From the NCBI GenBank assembly GCA_019055375.1, contig JAHQIW010000940.1, positions 222,558-286,557 of the forward strand: a DNA stretch of 64,000 nt, in the 5' to 3' direction. Positions 24,001 to 35,919 of this stretch are shown here, piece after piece (positions within the stretch are counted from its first letter, which is position 1; each line of letters starts with the position of its first letter). The DNA comes from Parelaphostrongylus tenuis (Eukaryota; Nematoda; Chromadorea; Rhabditida; Metastrongylidae). The notes beneath the pieces are model-generated. The model worked only from the letters and a program-made list of their open reading frames with translations. It was not told the DNA's origin and did not search any database. The position numbers were made by a program, and so were the translations under genes.

Positions 24001-27000
24001 CAGAGATTTTGTTTGATGATTGGAGGAACTTTGACCAGACACAAATGGTAATGAGCGGAACGTTCGCAGTTGACTATTAGGAATGCGTCGCATAAACTAT
24101 ACGCAACATTGTGTGATAGAACTCATAAATGGCGAATGTAAACGACATTTGTTAGCCCAGAAATGTATCAAGGCAGTGTTTTTCTTCTCCAACACGACCT
24201 TGTTACCAATTCGTTGAACTCGTAAAAATGGAGGGCTTGCTGATCTTGAGATCAAGCGGATGACTGCGAACATTGTAGGATGTCTCCAACTATTAGCAGA
24301 CATTTTACGACTTAAGAGCTTGGAGAAGGACTATTTATTTCTGCAATACATTCAAATTGCTCAGCTTTGTCATGAAACAGTGTGAATTGAATAGTTGAGT
24401 TTACCTATATAGACAAAATGTAAATGAAAATAAATCATTCCAGCCGGTAGAGAGAAAACGAAGTCGAAGCTCTTTTCCTTAAGAATAAATTTCACGTGAA
24501 AATTTTTCAGATATCGAATCGTAATGGCATCTGCATTTCAATGGCCAATCGCCTATATTGTTATATCACTCATCGCCTTCCTTACCAAGATAAGTCAATC
24601 ACCGTTTCACAAACATTTCCAGCAGCAGTAGAGGTAGACATGAAAGTGACATCAGCTTCATCACCAACATTTAGGGATCACTAAAGCTCCTTGCATTCAG
24701 TGCTTCAACATTTTTCCTATTCGTAACACTTTGACTTCTCAAAATAATTTTGAGACGCTTGAACGAAAAATATCACAAAAAACCTTTAAAGATAAACATC
24801 CTTCAATTTTATGTTCAAAAATGTAATAGTCTTCAAAATCGACGACTGTGGCTGAATGGTTAGTGATGCCGGGGGCGACTCACGTGGCTCGACGCGAAAT
24901 TCATCCCACAGCCTCCCAACACTCTCAGGCAATCAATAACGAGCGCCTTACGGAACACTAGCCTGGTTGTCCTCGAGATTGCACGGAGACGTGCTCAATC
25001 AGTATTCTATGACGCTCGTGAAGAAGATCAAATCCTCAAGCAAGGGAGGAGACGACTTCGATGCTAGAAGTAGTGGGACCCGTATAGTAGTAAGAAACTG
25101 CGATACGGATCAAATAACCTGATTAAATGACGAAGTAATTAGTCTCAAACATAATTGCCAATAGAAGGTGGTAGGATTCCCTCTCATATATCATCACTAA
25201 TATGACTGATGCAATCATGAGGGTTCAAATTTTTACAAAAACGACCGAACTATAGCAATGGATCAAAGCAAGAATATTTGGTCGCTGAATGCGGACAACA
25301 GATGGAAGTTTTAATTGATTTCCGGAGATTCTATCGTGTTACCGGCAATCGAAGTGTCAATTGATCAAGACAAGAAGATTTGGTAATAGATCTTGGTGGA
25401 TCAAAATCAGTGGAGGACAGACTGGAACACTCCCGATGCGTAATGGAGGAGCATTACAATATCTGAGCAATCTGAAAAAATTATAAATGACCAATGGGCA
25501 GTACATTCAAAACTTCTTTATGTACATGGTCCGCCATCACCATTATAATGCGGATTCCAGCATTTTTTGCTCGATTCGTTTATTCACAATTATCCTCCGC
25601 AGACACTATTGAACATTTCTCACGCACGTTGTTTTGACTGATACTTAAGATTTGCGTCTTCTATAAAAATAGTGCAGAGTTTCAGCTCAGTTGAGTTTCT
25701 TGCCTGCTGAAAACAGCTGATCCGAAGCGTTCCCACGTGATTTGCAAGAGAGATTTAAGGGAGAAGTGGAATCAACGTCTTGTTTCCTGATAAACTACAT
25801 AAAGAGCCCACAATAGTACCCTCCTTGCATTCTAATAATTATATTGCTGTTCACTCCACTATGAATTTTTTCTATGGAAACATGATATGGGTCTGATTTT
25901 CGGTTATCTGTGACTGTTGACAATGAAGTCCCACGTTGATACAAGGGTTTGATACATTATGTGAGTAAACCTGGAGGAAACCCGAAATAGATGTGATCAG
26001 TTTAGGACTGGCAGAATTTCTTCGTGTTCCTAAATCTGGTATCATCACCGCTTACTATTGGTTTTATGCTTTTCCATGAATCACCACGATGGCTGATTGC
26101 AACTGGAAAACTTGACAAAGCCTGCAGTGTGAGTTTAATCTATTACGGGAAAACATAGCAAAGAAAAACCACACTAGTAAACAATATTTACAAAGAGATA
26201 ATTTTTTATTTCTTTAGTTTATTATTTAAGGTCCTCAATGACATCGCACATCAGCGTTGGAATAACACCAAGGCACGCTTTACAACAAACGACATTTCAT
26301 TTATTCACAAAATGATAAGAAACGCCACTATACGTTCTATCATTTGTTTAGGTGGTTCTTACTACTTATCACAATAATATTTATTTATTCGGTAGAGTTG
26401 ACTCAGTCAAAATTTAAGATTTTTTAGATATCTTGTGTTACAAATGACTCATACACTGCACCAGAAGCACCAATTTAGGGAGTAATCACTAGAATATCTT
26501 ACAAAATCTTACCACTGTATACTACAGGGTCACGGCGCTGGCTCTGTCCCGTCACGCACTGCGATCAGTCCATTGCATCAAGTGCTTCGTGATGCCGGTC
26601 ATCAGGAAGAAGGTTTTTGGTTCGAGACCCTCCCACACAGCCTTACAGCAGTTTATTTTTGTCTTTAGTTCAATAGGCATCATATCGCCGGCACACCATA
26701 TCTCACAGCGTGACATCGTGACACAAGCGAATCATTCATACGAATTATTTATTCAGTAGTCTGTTTCGTATCAAAAGTAGAAAATTGTTAAAAAAACTTT
26801 TTTTACGGCGATAATTGCGTACACAGAAGAGCCTTCAGTGATAATCGATACCAAAAACACTGCTGCGAGGCGTCGTGGTAGGAAGCCAACCCTCGTTTCC
26901 GATGACCGGCATCACTAACCATTTGATATTACGGACTACTCGCCGCCCGCACTCGGCTGCAGCGCGGATCTACTGCCATAGCCCATAGTAGCCAAAGTGT

Positions 27001-30000
27001 TAAGGGAACTAAGCAGAGTATTATGATATGTGTATTTCTGATTAAGTTGTCAACTATCAACTATCTCAACTTAGAACGACTTACAATACACCACAACCTT
27101 ACAGCTGACCTCTGAGAAGGAAACACCTGGGTCCCCTTCTGATCATTGCGTTGATGATTATCAGGGAGTTTCAGCTCACCACGTCTCGTCAAGCAATCAT
27201 TAATGCAGATTCTATCTATGTTTACCTACGCCATGGTCTCCAGTACGTATTACTACGGACGAGTAGAAGGTAGGATGTTGTGCACAAGAAATTTTTTACC
27301 AACAGAAACGTGCTGCATCTCGAAAAAATAGCTTTCGCTTACATACAGGAATTGTCGCCTTTTCTTCTTGATGACGAGTTAATGACGTTGTAAAGACAAG
27401 CTTTCCGTCCTTGATTTATCCATCACCACCTAATCTTTGGACTTCTGATGATAGAAATCGAAAGACCAAAGCTGTGCCAAGAACTTTCTTCGCTCTTTTC
27501 ATCATGTAAACACTTTTGCAGACTGGGCGATCATGTCCATTTTTCTTGACGGTGTCTTTCGACTCTTTACACCATTTATTATAATATTTCTCGATCTTTA
27601 TATACCAAAATTCGGGCGGAAGATCCAGTTCATTGGAGCTCTTGGTAGGACTTCAATTTTCGCTCCATCCATTTTTTCTTTCAATTTATCGGCTTCATAC
27701 TAAAGTTGCTTATGCTTTCAGCAATCGAAGGTGTACTATTCGGGATCATAATTCTACTGATTGCAGTAGGATACGACTACAATCATATGTGTAGGTGTTC
27801 TCAAAATATGACAAATATAGTTACGGTGCTAGGGTCTAGAAATAAAGCCAAGTTGTTGTACACGATACTTCGAAATTGTAGTGTTTCTGCTGCTTTTTTC
27901 GCAGCGTTATGATGTTACTCATGTAACTAAGAGAACTGAGTGGTGAGCAAAAACACGGCCTCAGGCGCGAATCGAACCCGCGCTTCATCCTACCCTGGGA
28001 CGCGTACTCTACCACTACACCACCGAGGCACATTTGCCCGACCACTCATTCTTCTAACCACCATAGCCTAACATAGAGATGTTGAAGAATGAGTGGTCGG
28101 GCAAATGTGCCGCGGTGGTGTAGTGGTAGAGCACGCGTCCCCTGATAGGAAGAAACGCGGGTTCGATTCCCGCCTGAGGCCAAATGGCTGTTTTTGTCGT
28201 CTTTCATGATGTAACACAAAAACATACAGAAGAATGTTCCATTTATGCGATTAAAATACGATCTGAATCTTCATTCCAGTGCAGCCTGATCTCTCAGTAG
28301 TGGTTACATCGTTGGCCACAGTCGAATCGAAATGATTTAATTGAAAATTACAGAAAAGTTTCCACTATCCAAAACTTTTCGCTAGGCTTAGCTCGTTATG
28401 CTTATCTACTGGTAACCCTTTAGCTTCCTTTCGAGCTAACTGTGGGAACCAGCCAAACAATTTGAAAATTTCTAACGTATACACTCAAACCATAAATTTC
28501 ATCTTACACATCTGAAAAATGTATGGTTATTCTTAATATTCGAAATATAAAAACTTATAGACGTAACAATCCCTGTGATCATCGCTACAATGATCAATGA
28601 CTGTGTGTTCTGGATTAATATCGTCCAAATCACAACGCAACGTTACCCGACCGTAATTCGTTCGATTGCATTCGGATCGTTACATTCGATTAAGTCTGTA
28701 TTTGATTGACTGATTCATTCATTCATTCACTCATTCCCTCGTTCATTCAGTCTCTTTGTGTGATAGCATTCTAGCTTGATGTTTGTTCTAGGCATATCGG
28801 TTCAATTGTTGCCATTCTTGGTGTGGCGCCATTACTGTCTACATGGACAATGGGAGCTTTCGTAATACCGGAGATATTCATCATTGTCACTATTGTTATC
28901 GGCTTCTTCTTACAACCAGAAACGAAAGGAAAAGCACTTATGGACCAGATGGTTGAAGCGAATTATGGGCGACTTGAGAATGAATTGCCTAGGGCACTGA
29001 TTAGGTAACATAATGACCTTCTAATGGATTAGATCTATTCTATTTACTTGGAGCGAAACCTATAGCGAAGCATGTTTCAGTCAGAGAACATTCTCTTTTC
29101 CGCTCGGAGAAAATTTCAAATAGACTAATTTATTGCAGAACCAAATCCAAACTAGTTGCTGATACTGTCCATTTGATAAAAGAGGGAGATTTATTGTCAC
29201 TTTCATGCTCAAACGTTCTTTTTCCAAATTTTAGTACTTCTTTTGCCGATATCGTCTTAATTCGACCACACATTCTTTCATCTATTTTGAATTTACTGCT
29301 TACACGTTCATTAGCTAATGAGACCACACCATCACCTTTTTATTACCTTCGAACTGTATTCTAACCAGTGCTGGCGCTTTCACAATAAGTGCTTGCCACA
29401 CCTCTTCTTATTATGGGAATGTCATTTATCTCCCGCCTGTAACTCCGCTGATCGCCAAGTGAGTATGGAGGGGGGAGAGGATGAAGCTTATTTCTCCCTA
29501 ATGCATGCAAGATTAACACATCAAGTCCTCCTCTCTGTAGATGCTTATTGATCATCATATCTTTTTTCTGAGATTGTCGTGAAGAATTCAGACCTTGGAG
29601 AAGGTGACGTTCCTTCTATGTATCTAATATCCAGAAAGATCCAATCGGCAACGGCTATCGTCCATCAGTTGTCCTCAGAGCTTATTACGCCCACTTTATT
29701 TCGACGGCTCAGCATGTGGAACACCATTTTGACTTCCAATCGCTGATGTAGGCCACAACTACTGATCTATTCTCTCATTTTCGACACACGGGAATCGTCT
29801 AACAATTGATATTTCATTGCACTTTGATACGCCCAGTGGTCTCAGATCCCATCTGCTTCGTGAAAAGGTTTGATGGGTGCGTTGGGACAGGAATAAACGT
29901 TGAGTCGAAAAGGTGCACGGAATTGTATGTTCTTCGTTCTCTTCCTTACATGCTCGATGCTCTTAAACGCTCCCCAAATTGCTTGCTTCCTCCTGCTTAA

Positions 30001-32003
30001 CTTCAGGGCTAGGTCGTTGATCATGTTGACTTCGAAATATACATAAATGTAACTGGAGCATTCGGAGATACCCACTTCGCTGAACTTGAATAAAGCAAAT
30101 CAATCCGTCCCTCATAAACACCGTTTTCGTGGGATTTGATCGGAGATCAATCTTTTCCGAAAGCGTTGTTGAAATCGGAAAAACACCTCCCGCCTAGATG
30201 CTCAGTGTTATGAGAACATTGTTGTCAACAAAAGAAGATGATCCAATTATTATTTATCATCGACTATCACGGGCTTTTCTACTTCGGATGTCAGCTGTTT
30301 TTTGGCTTAGGCTTTCATCCGATTCCCCTATAAATAAAGTATACGCCAAAATTTGTCTGCTTGGGAATGTACATGTCCTGCTCGGCGTTCAATTCCTTAC
30401 CAGCCGCCGCTAACGAAAACCCTCGTGTCCTCGTATAAAACAATAGAGATTCTTTAATGAAGAAGATTTGCTGATTATAAGAAATCATCTCTTTAACTTG
30501 TAAATAAATTTGTTTCCTTGCACAAGAAAGCTTATTGTTGGATGTTCTTTTGACAAATAATATAGTTTTAACAAACATTCGTGAAATTTGACCTGGCAAG
30601 TTTCCTAAGAAGTTAAATTTGGAGCAGCTTACAAAGCAGGGCACCAGTACACAAAGTTCGAAGTAGATCCATCAATAAATATTCTTTTTTGAGGTTGGCA
30701 GCTGGTCACAAGGTGGCGCAAATGGAATTGCGTGAGAAATATCGAAAGGAACTAGAAGCCGTTCAGTCTGCAAGCCGTGCCGGACATGAAATTGATAGTC
30801 CATGGGTCTTCAGGGTTGGATTTCTTCAAAGTTTAATGCCTTAAAAGAATGTTGAGCAGTATTGTAATGTTTTGTGAGTATCATCGACAAGTGTTCTATA
30901 AGCTCTCAACAACTAGCGAATCTTTCAAATCCGTCTCGAAACTTTGATGCTTATAAACTTGTATACTTACGAAACAGAGTGTGTTTAAAGTCAGTAAAAA
31001 GGAAATGATTAGCTTGATCAAGACACACATACATCTAGGTTTCCATGCGGTCTTTACATAGTGCTCAATTATATTTTATACCATCCCGAACCTCCCAATC
31101 AAAGCGTGGGTAGCCATTCATCAAAGCGTGTCTATGCAGTTTTTCATGTGCACCAAAATCAGCATCTCTTCAATGACTGGATAAGCAGTCAAAGCTCGGT
31201 GAACCGGTTTTATGGGGTCATCGTTCTACTATTGAAATTAATTTTTTCCATTTCATTCTGGGGAAGAATTTTGAGCTAGAAGAAGGCGGACTTTGAAGAG
31301 CGAAATCTTTGGCTAATGAATTAGCGCTTGCGTCGGAATCTGTACACATGATCATAAAAGATCCGCTTGGAGCATAGTATCCATACGATCAGAAATTGGT
31401 TGATTGCTCGACATAAAGAATATTCAAATACAAGAAAATTCTAAATCAACCAGTTTTAAATTCTCACCAACGCTTAGATGGAGACAGTTTATGGACATCG
31501 TGGGCTCATAAATATCAATCGAGATATGTAATATTATAAAAAAACCTAGAACAAACTTGTAGAAGGCCTTTTTTGAGTCACTCCAGTTCCGAAGAATGTG
31601 AATAAACCGCAGAGTCTAGGCGAACAAAAATGCTTCAGTAATCCTTTGTTAACTTGCCAGTACAATGCAATACAATAGATTACAATGATCTTTCTAAGCA
31701 AGAATGTATGAAGACGGTTTATGAAGCATGAAGCTGTATTCTTAAGGGTCCGGCATCACCAAAACAGACGATTGACGGAACTGACTGTCCCGCTTTCACC
31801 TACCACCGAACTGAAGAATCAGAAGGACTTCAACAGTACGTATATTGAAAAAATATAATATTTATGTAATAGTTTCTGACAAACTGGCTTGATACGGAGT
31901 TTATAGAAATCATTTCAATAACGATGCTTTCGTGGAAGATGACGACTCCGCTGAAGTTTTCCCTGACAAAATCCCGCCATCTACAGCCACCAGGAATACC
32001 TAG
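21098..32003 (+). CDS. SLC22-type organic ion transporter (MFS), 18 exons, 5' exon missing
   Basis: Likely a plasma-membrane carrier for organic cations, anions or carnitine-like solutes; substrate cannot be read from sequence. Exons: 21098-21173, 21236-21308, 22000-22080, 22146-22213, 22590-22691, 23267-23440, 23575-23615, 24511-24589, 26006-26128, 26231-26333, 27165-27269, 27522-27644, 27722-27790, 28561-28693, 28792-29004, 30694-30814, 31747-31835, 31907-32003; all phases agree, about 622 codons. Family marks: THFEEVLQ near the N-terminus, a glycosylatable first loop (NSTFIEV, NWNCTL, NCTKY), GGHMGDYYGRK between TM2 and TM3, FHESPRWL after TM6, and a final TM block followed by QPETKGKAL. 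The tail is hydrophilic and acidic. AATAAA follows at about 32051. Intron 8 starts with ATAAGT instead of GTAAGT. The end of exon 10 and start of exon 5 are less certain. Introns carry several repeats. Confidence 0.93.
24848..25140 (+). mobile_element. tRNA-Ser/Leu-like SINE (family D) in a transporter intron
   Basis: Head tgtggctgaatggttagtga, then caacactctcaggcaatcaa, ctggttgtcctcgagattgc, gatcaaatcctcaagcaagg, atgctagaagtagtgg and gatacggatcaaa. Every block has a partner in order in the copy at 46130-46440. Confidence 0.8.
26520..26960. repeat. Inverted pair in a transporter intron
   Basis: cgtgatgccggtcatcagga near 26590 and its approximate reverse complement tttccgatgaccggcatcac near 26900 form an inverted pair about 300 bp apart. 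The left half also has a tRNA-like B box, ttggttcgagaccctccc. Confidence 0.5.
27885..28195. mobile_element. Foldback element with two head-to-head tRNA-like modules (family A)
   Basis: A tRNA-like sequence on the minus strand (about 27958-28030) faces one on the plus strand (about 28110-28182). They are joined by a hairpin: cacatttgcccgaccactca and its reverse complement flank a short loop around 28060. The plus module starts ggtggtgtagtggtagagca (A box) and ends gcgggttcgattcccgcc (B box). Its acceptor ends pair (gcctcgg with ctgaggc), but the anticodon stem is poor, so a working tRNA is unlikely. The element lies in the transporter intron after exon 13. Confidence 0.8.
28705..28752 (+). repeat. 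Short ATTC microsatellite
   Basis: Repeats of attcattcattc, interrupted by cactcattccctc, directly upstream of transporter exon 15. Confidence 0.85.
29410..30005 (-). pseudogene. RTE-type LINE remnant, decayed
   Basis: The blocks cgtgaagaattcagacc, ggcaacggctatcgtccatc, cgcccactttatttcgac and gagtcgaaaaggtgcacgga recur in the order seen in the clearer remnants at 6769-7292 and 57030-57470 (both minus). Frames are broken throughout. It lies in the intron between transporter exons 15 and 16. Confidence 0.6.
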
Positions 32004-32174
32004 ATGAACTCAAGCGATAGATTTCGTGTAAATAGTTAGTTCGATTGGAAATAAACTTTAAACAGCTATATTCACGGTCATCAATGCATTAAAATTAGTA
32101 AAATAAAGCTCTAACGAAAATGTATTGTCAGTTTTCAAATAGGGGGATTTTCTTGAAGAAATCTTTTTATACTT

Positions 32175-32350
32175 AGCAGAACGGAGCGGCGCGCAAAAAT
32201 ATGCCCTCAGACGGGAGTTGAACCCGGGTCTCATCCATACCGAGGGCGCCCCGATATGGATGGAACGCTGGTTCCACTGCCGTCTGAGCTAATATTTTTA
32301 CTCACCCACTCAGTTCTCTTAGACTTATATGAAACATCATGGCACTGCAG
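32175..32350 (-). mobile_element. tRNA-like repeat (family A), reverse copy
   Basis: Holds a degraded tRNA-like module (gccctcagacgggagttgaa, cccgggtctcatcc) and a second partial one (gctggttccactgccgtctg). The family flank follows in reverse: ctcagttctcttag, then atcatggcactgcagaaaaa. Confidence 0.6.
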
Positions 32351-33429
32351 AAAAAGCAGCAAAAATGTTAGAAATCTCGAAATCTATAGTCTTAGAGAAC
32401 TGATTGTTGAACTGATTGGATTGAGAATTGATAAAATATGAGTATACTTTGACGTCCTTCCGTTTAGTGCTACAATTAAGTACAGGTGTAGGCACGAAGG
32501 ACAGGATGGCTAATCGCCAAGACTTTTATAAGATTCAATCTCATTTCATCGATAAGAAGAGTGAACGAAAGGTAGCAATATTACTTTAACTTTCAGCACT
32601 TCTATAACATTTCTTTTGCGAGAGTGATCGCCAAAATGCGCTCGCTCGTTCACTTATTACATCATAACAATGTGATTAACTAGTGATGTCTTACCATGTA
32701 AGCTGTTCGCCCTTCTATAGGTTGCCCTCTTCTGCTGTTTCCTCATTTCAGTTCAACCCACCGCAATATCATAAAAGAACAATATGTATAAGCAATATTC
32801 GACACACGACGACTATAAGAGGTTCACGGTTGGTTATGAGCAAGTAAGACGGCTCTGCAGTGTTCCCCTCTTCATCCTTTGCACTTTGCATATAGAATAA
32901 GTCTCTACCGGAGCACACTTTTGGAAGTGCCACAGGATATATTTGTTCCCAAATCGTATACAAGTTTTGCTATCAACTTACAAATATATTACCTTCTATC
33001 CCTTTACTCTCGTACTTGACGTCACTACAACTAGTCCTCATTAGTTACCATCGAGTGTTAAGAGCATTATGGTGTCATGGCTGGATCATGTGCATCGCAA
33101 TGGTTAGGGATGACCTCCAATACACGTGTTCAACTCAGCATCTACGCTCAACAAGCCTTCGATCCATCAGATGAGCAAATAGGAATCAAGCTCAGCAATT
33201 TGCTTATTTTCCTTCCCATTTGATCGTTCTACATGACTTTTACACTGAAATTTAGAATAATTATGATGTTCTTTCAGTAAATGGAAGCTGCTAACTAATT
33301 AAAGGAAATGAGCCAAATATAACGCCTACAAGATTGAAAACAAAGAGGAGCACGAGATCAAGCCTAACTGACCATACAAATCCATGGATTCCCAAGACCG
33401 ACTTTCGATTAATCTCGGCATAGTTGGAA
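32351..33429. other. No recognisable gene
   Basis: Spacer downstream of the transporter gene and its repeat. No exon or shared repeat could be supported on either strand. Confidence 0.4.
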
Positions 33430-33585
33430 TATATTAGTAGTTCTTTCTGATGAGCAGTTCCGAAGTGTTAATACTATTAATATTGTTGACATAATTAATA
33501 TTATAGTATTTCTTTAATCTTCAATATTTTATTAATATTATTAACAGGAACTGCTCAACAAAAAGAACTACTGATGATCCATAGA
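33430..33585. repeat. AT-rich hairpin, MITE-like
   Basis: agtagttctttctgatgagc with agttcc on the left faces ggaactgctcaacaaaaaga on the right. The central part is built of attaatatt-type runs. The whole unit can fold back on itself, and no coding potential is seen. Confidence 0.65.
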
Positions 33586-33709
33586 TTTATTATCAAATTT
33601 CTTGGTCTTTCAGTCTATCTGATATTCACACAAGAGAGCTATAGGTCGATCGAATCGTATGAAGATTTGAAAAATAAGTGAACTTAACCATTCATCACGT
33701 TGCATATCC

Positions 33710-34140
33710 AGTATGAAAGTTCTCTTTGGTGCAAAGAATCCATACGCACTCTTCTGTACACTTAATATTTTACAAAACGCTCCTTTGCGGACGAATCTCG
33801 CAACACACACTGAATGAGTAGAATACTATGCAAAGTTTTCTGTCATGATCGTTGACCACACATACAAAACTAGAGTGGTGGTTTGGAGTTATATTTGATG
33901 TAACCCACGTTTTGCGCAGAGCAAAAAGTTATCGGATTGCACCAGTACGTTCGTCATCACATTCATACTTAGAAAAACTGAATATACAGAATGAAGTACG
34001 CTCCAGATGAACTCATGAAGTCTTCAGTTTATGCGTTTGATATAAGCAATAAACAGCTCTGTGTAATGCTTGAACAACCGTTGTGAATAATACGAAATCC
34101 CAGTGCGTCGAGAAAGTAATGGAGGAATTTCGCAATTCGG
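33710..34140 (+). repeat. Diverged direct duplicate of 34616-35000
   Basis: Shares in order cttaatattttacaaa, gtttggagttatat, gattgcaccagtacgttcgt, catcacatt, ataagcaataaacagc and aagtaatggagg-like blocks with 34616-35000, about 880 bp downstream. The second copy lies in the left arm of the inverted duplication, so a third copy occurs in reverse at about 37410-37790. It precedes the U2 gene only in the later copies. Confidence 0.7.
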
Positions 34141-34364
34141 ACTTCCTTCTATACGTTTTTACTTTCCTATCTTACCAGTAAACATAAGCCAGCTTCTATT
34201 AACGGCTTGTTAAGTCAATTCTCAATCTCTAAGATTCTTTGCAACGAAATTATCGATTTACCAAATAAATCAAGGTTGTAGTTGGTGAACAACTCATTGT
34301 AACCCAGGAATAAAACATAGATGGGACATGAATTTTCTCCAAATTGATTTCACGATGAAGAAAT

Positions 34365-35919
34365 TTCCCGAATGGAAGGAAATCTGGATCCCTGTGATTG
34401 AGCGTGGTAAGCTGAAAGGAGGTACTCATACTGTTTCTCAAAATCGATAGGATATAATCGGATAAGAAAGGAATATAAGTGCAAAGCTGATGGACAATTG
34501 CTGACTCGGAAAGATCGTACACTGGAGAAAAAAAAAGACTCCATGGAACATTCGAATTAAAAGGGTTTTTCACTATAGCGACATTTTACTGCAAGGAATT
34601 GATGTTCACTTCCGTACGCTTAATATTTTACAAAGCGACACAGGGATGAGCGTAAAATACTAAGCCAATGGAAGACACTGCTCTCGAGCTATTCCGTTAT
34701 GATCGCTTACCACGCATAGAAAGCTAAAACGACAGTTTGGAGCTGTATTCATTCTGGATCGCGTCTCGGGTTCATTCCCAAACCGAACACAAAGCAAACA
34801 GTTATTGATTGCGCCAGTACGTTTGTCATCACATTAGGTATATAGAAAAAAGTGCAGACTATACAAACTCCTAAGGTCATCATTTTATGCATTGGATATA
34901 ATCAATAAACAGCATTGTGAAATGCATGAAAAACTGTTGAGAATATTACAAAACGTCACTGCTTCGGGAAAATAATGGAGGATGTTGCGAAATCATAGCG
35001 ATGCACACAGAAACACACGTTGAACGACTGGCACTTTCAACTATTTTTTTATTCACAAATATTCATGATAAATGCTTGAGTAATGTAGAGGTTTCTGTTG
35101 GTGCGCCTCTGCTCTTTCCATGTTGGTTTCGAGACAATTAGATGGAGGGTGAACGCGATTTCGCAACCTGCGTTGGATACGACGCAACACATGTGTATTA
35201 GCGCCGCCCGACGACCACCCGCATCGCTTCTCGGCCTTTTGGCTAAGATCAAAGTTTAGTTTCTGTTCTTATCGAATTAACCTTCGATAGAGATTCGAAT
35301 GAATCTCGTTAAGGTTATTTGATTTTTGAAACCGGATGGGTGTGCGGGCTTGCTCGCAGCCCATCACGGGTCGGCCCAGCGTTGCACTGATGTTGGGATC
35401 GGCCCACCCCCTCGGGGGAACAAGATGAGAAGTAGAGAGAAATCGGATAGAGGCTATATGTGACTCCGGTTGATGTCAGTGTACAGAAGTCCTTCGTGAT
35501 TTCTGCTATCAAAGGATGAGCGTCTCACGGGCAGCGGGTCACTTTGGTAAAGTATCAGCAATGATTTGTAATCTCATCCAAGGAAAAAGAGGTCTTCAAG
35601 TCTCAAATTGAAATTTCTGGGTAGAGACATCTATTTTGTACATACAATTGAGTGATTGCCTAAAGTGTAGTGAAAAGGCCCTAGCTGCGAAACAGACAAT
35701 TAAGCAAACACGAAGGTTCAATAAGGCTAGTTCGTTGTGCTCCATCATGCATGCATAACATACAATGAATGCATCAGAGACATTGCGTGTGAGAAATTCT
35801 TCCTCAAGAAACGGTCTTTATATGAGATGGAGTGCTGGTGTACACGGAAAATTCTATACACAATGTTCCAATCAGTATCGAATTTTGTAAAGCGCATGTA
35901 GCACAATGGTTGGAGGTAC
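34365..35919 (+). repeat. Left arm of a large inverted duplication
   Basis: Positions x and about 72407 minus x are reverse complements, with only scattered mismatches seen, from roughly 34365/38045 inward to 35919/36492. The arm contains the U2 snRNA gene at 35223 and ends inside the head of a family C SINE. Confidence 0.9.
35223..35409 (+). ncRNA. U2 spliceosomal snRNA, variant branch-recognition box
   Basis: Starts with the diagnostic U2 5' end, atcgcttctcggccttttgg and ctaagatcaaag. It continues with tctgttcttatcgaattaac, a stem-loop, the Sm site attttt at 35322-35328, and a 3' domain with gcgttgcactgatgttggga that matches the nematode U2 pattern as I remember it; length about 187 nt is normal. 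U2 base-pairs with the intron branch site through the invariant GTAGTA box. Here positions 35256-35261 read TTAGTT, two changes. It may be a variant gene or a well-preserved pseudogene; everything around the box is intact. No promoter element is claimed. Confidence 0.93.

Noticed and set aside
27958..28182. Functional tRNA genes
   Set aside because: Acceptor and T arms pair, but the anticodon stem is poor and the units belong to a repeat family with inverted flanks.
35049..35252. Conserved 67-codon frame, identical in both palindrome arms
   Set aside because: Identity is explained by the inverted duplication, and the frame overlaps the U2 5' end.
35315..35512. Protein-coding frame of 65 codons on the minus strand, repeated at 36895-37092
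   Set aside because: It lies across the U2 snRNA; its conservation comes from the duplication and the RNA, not from protein coding.
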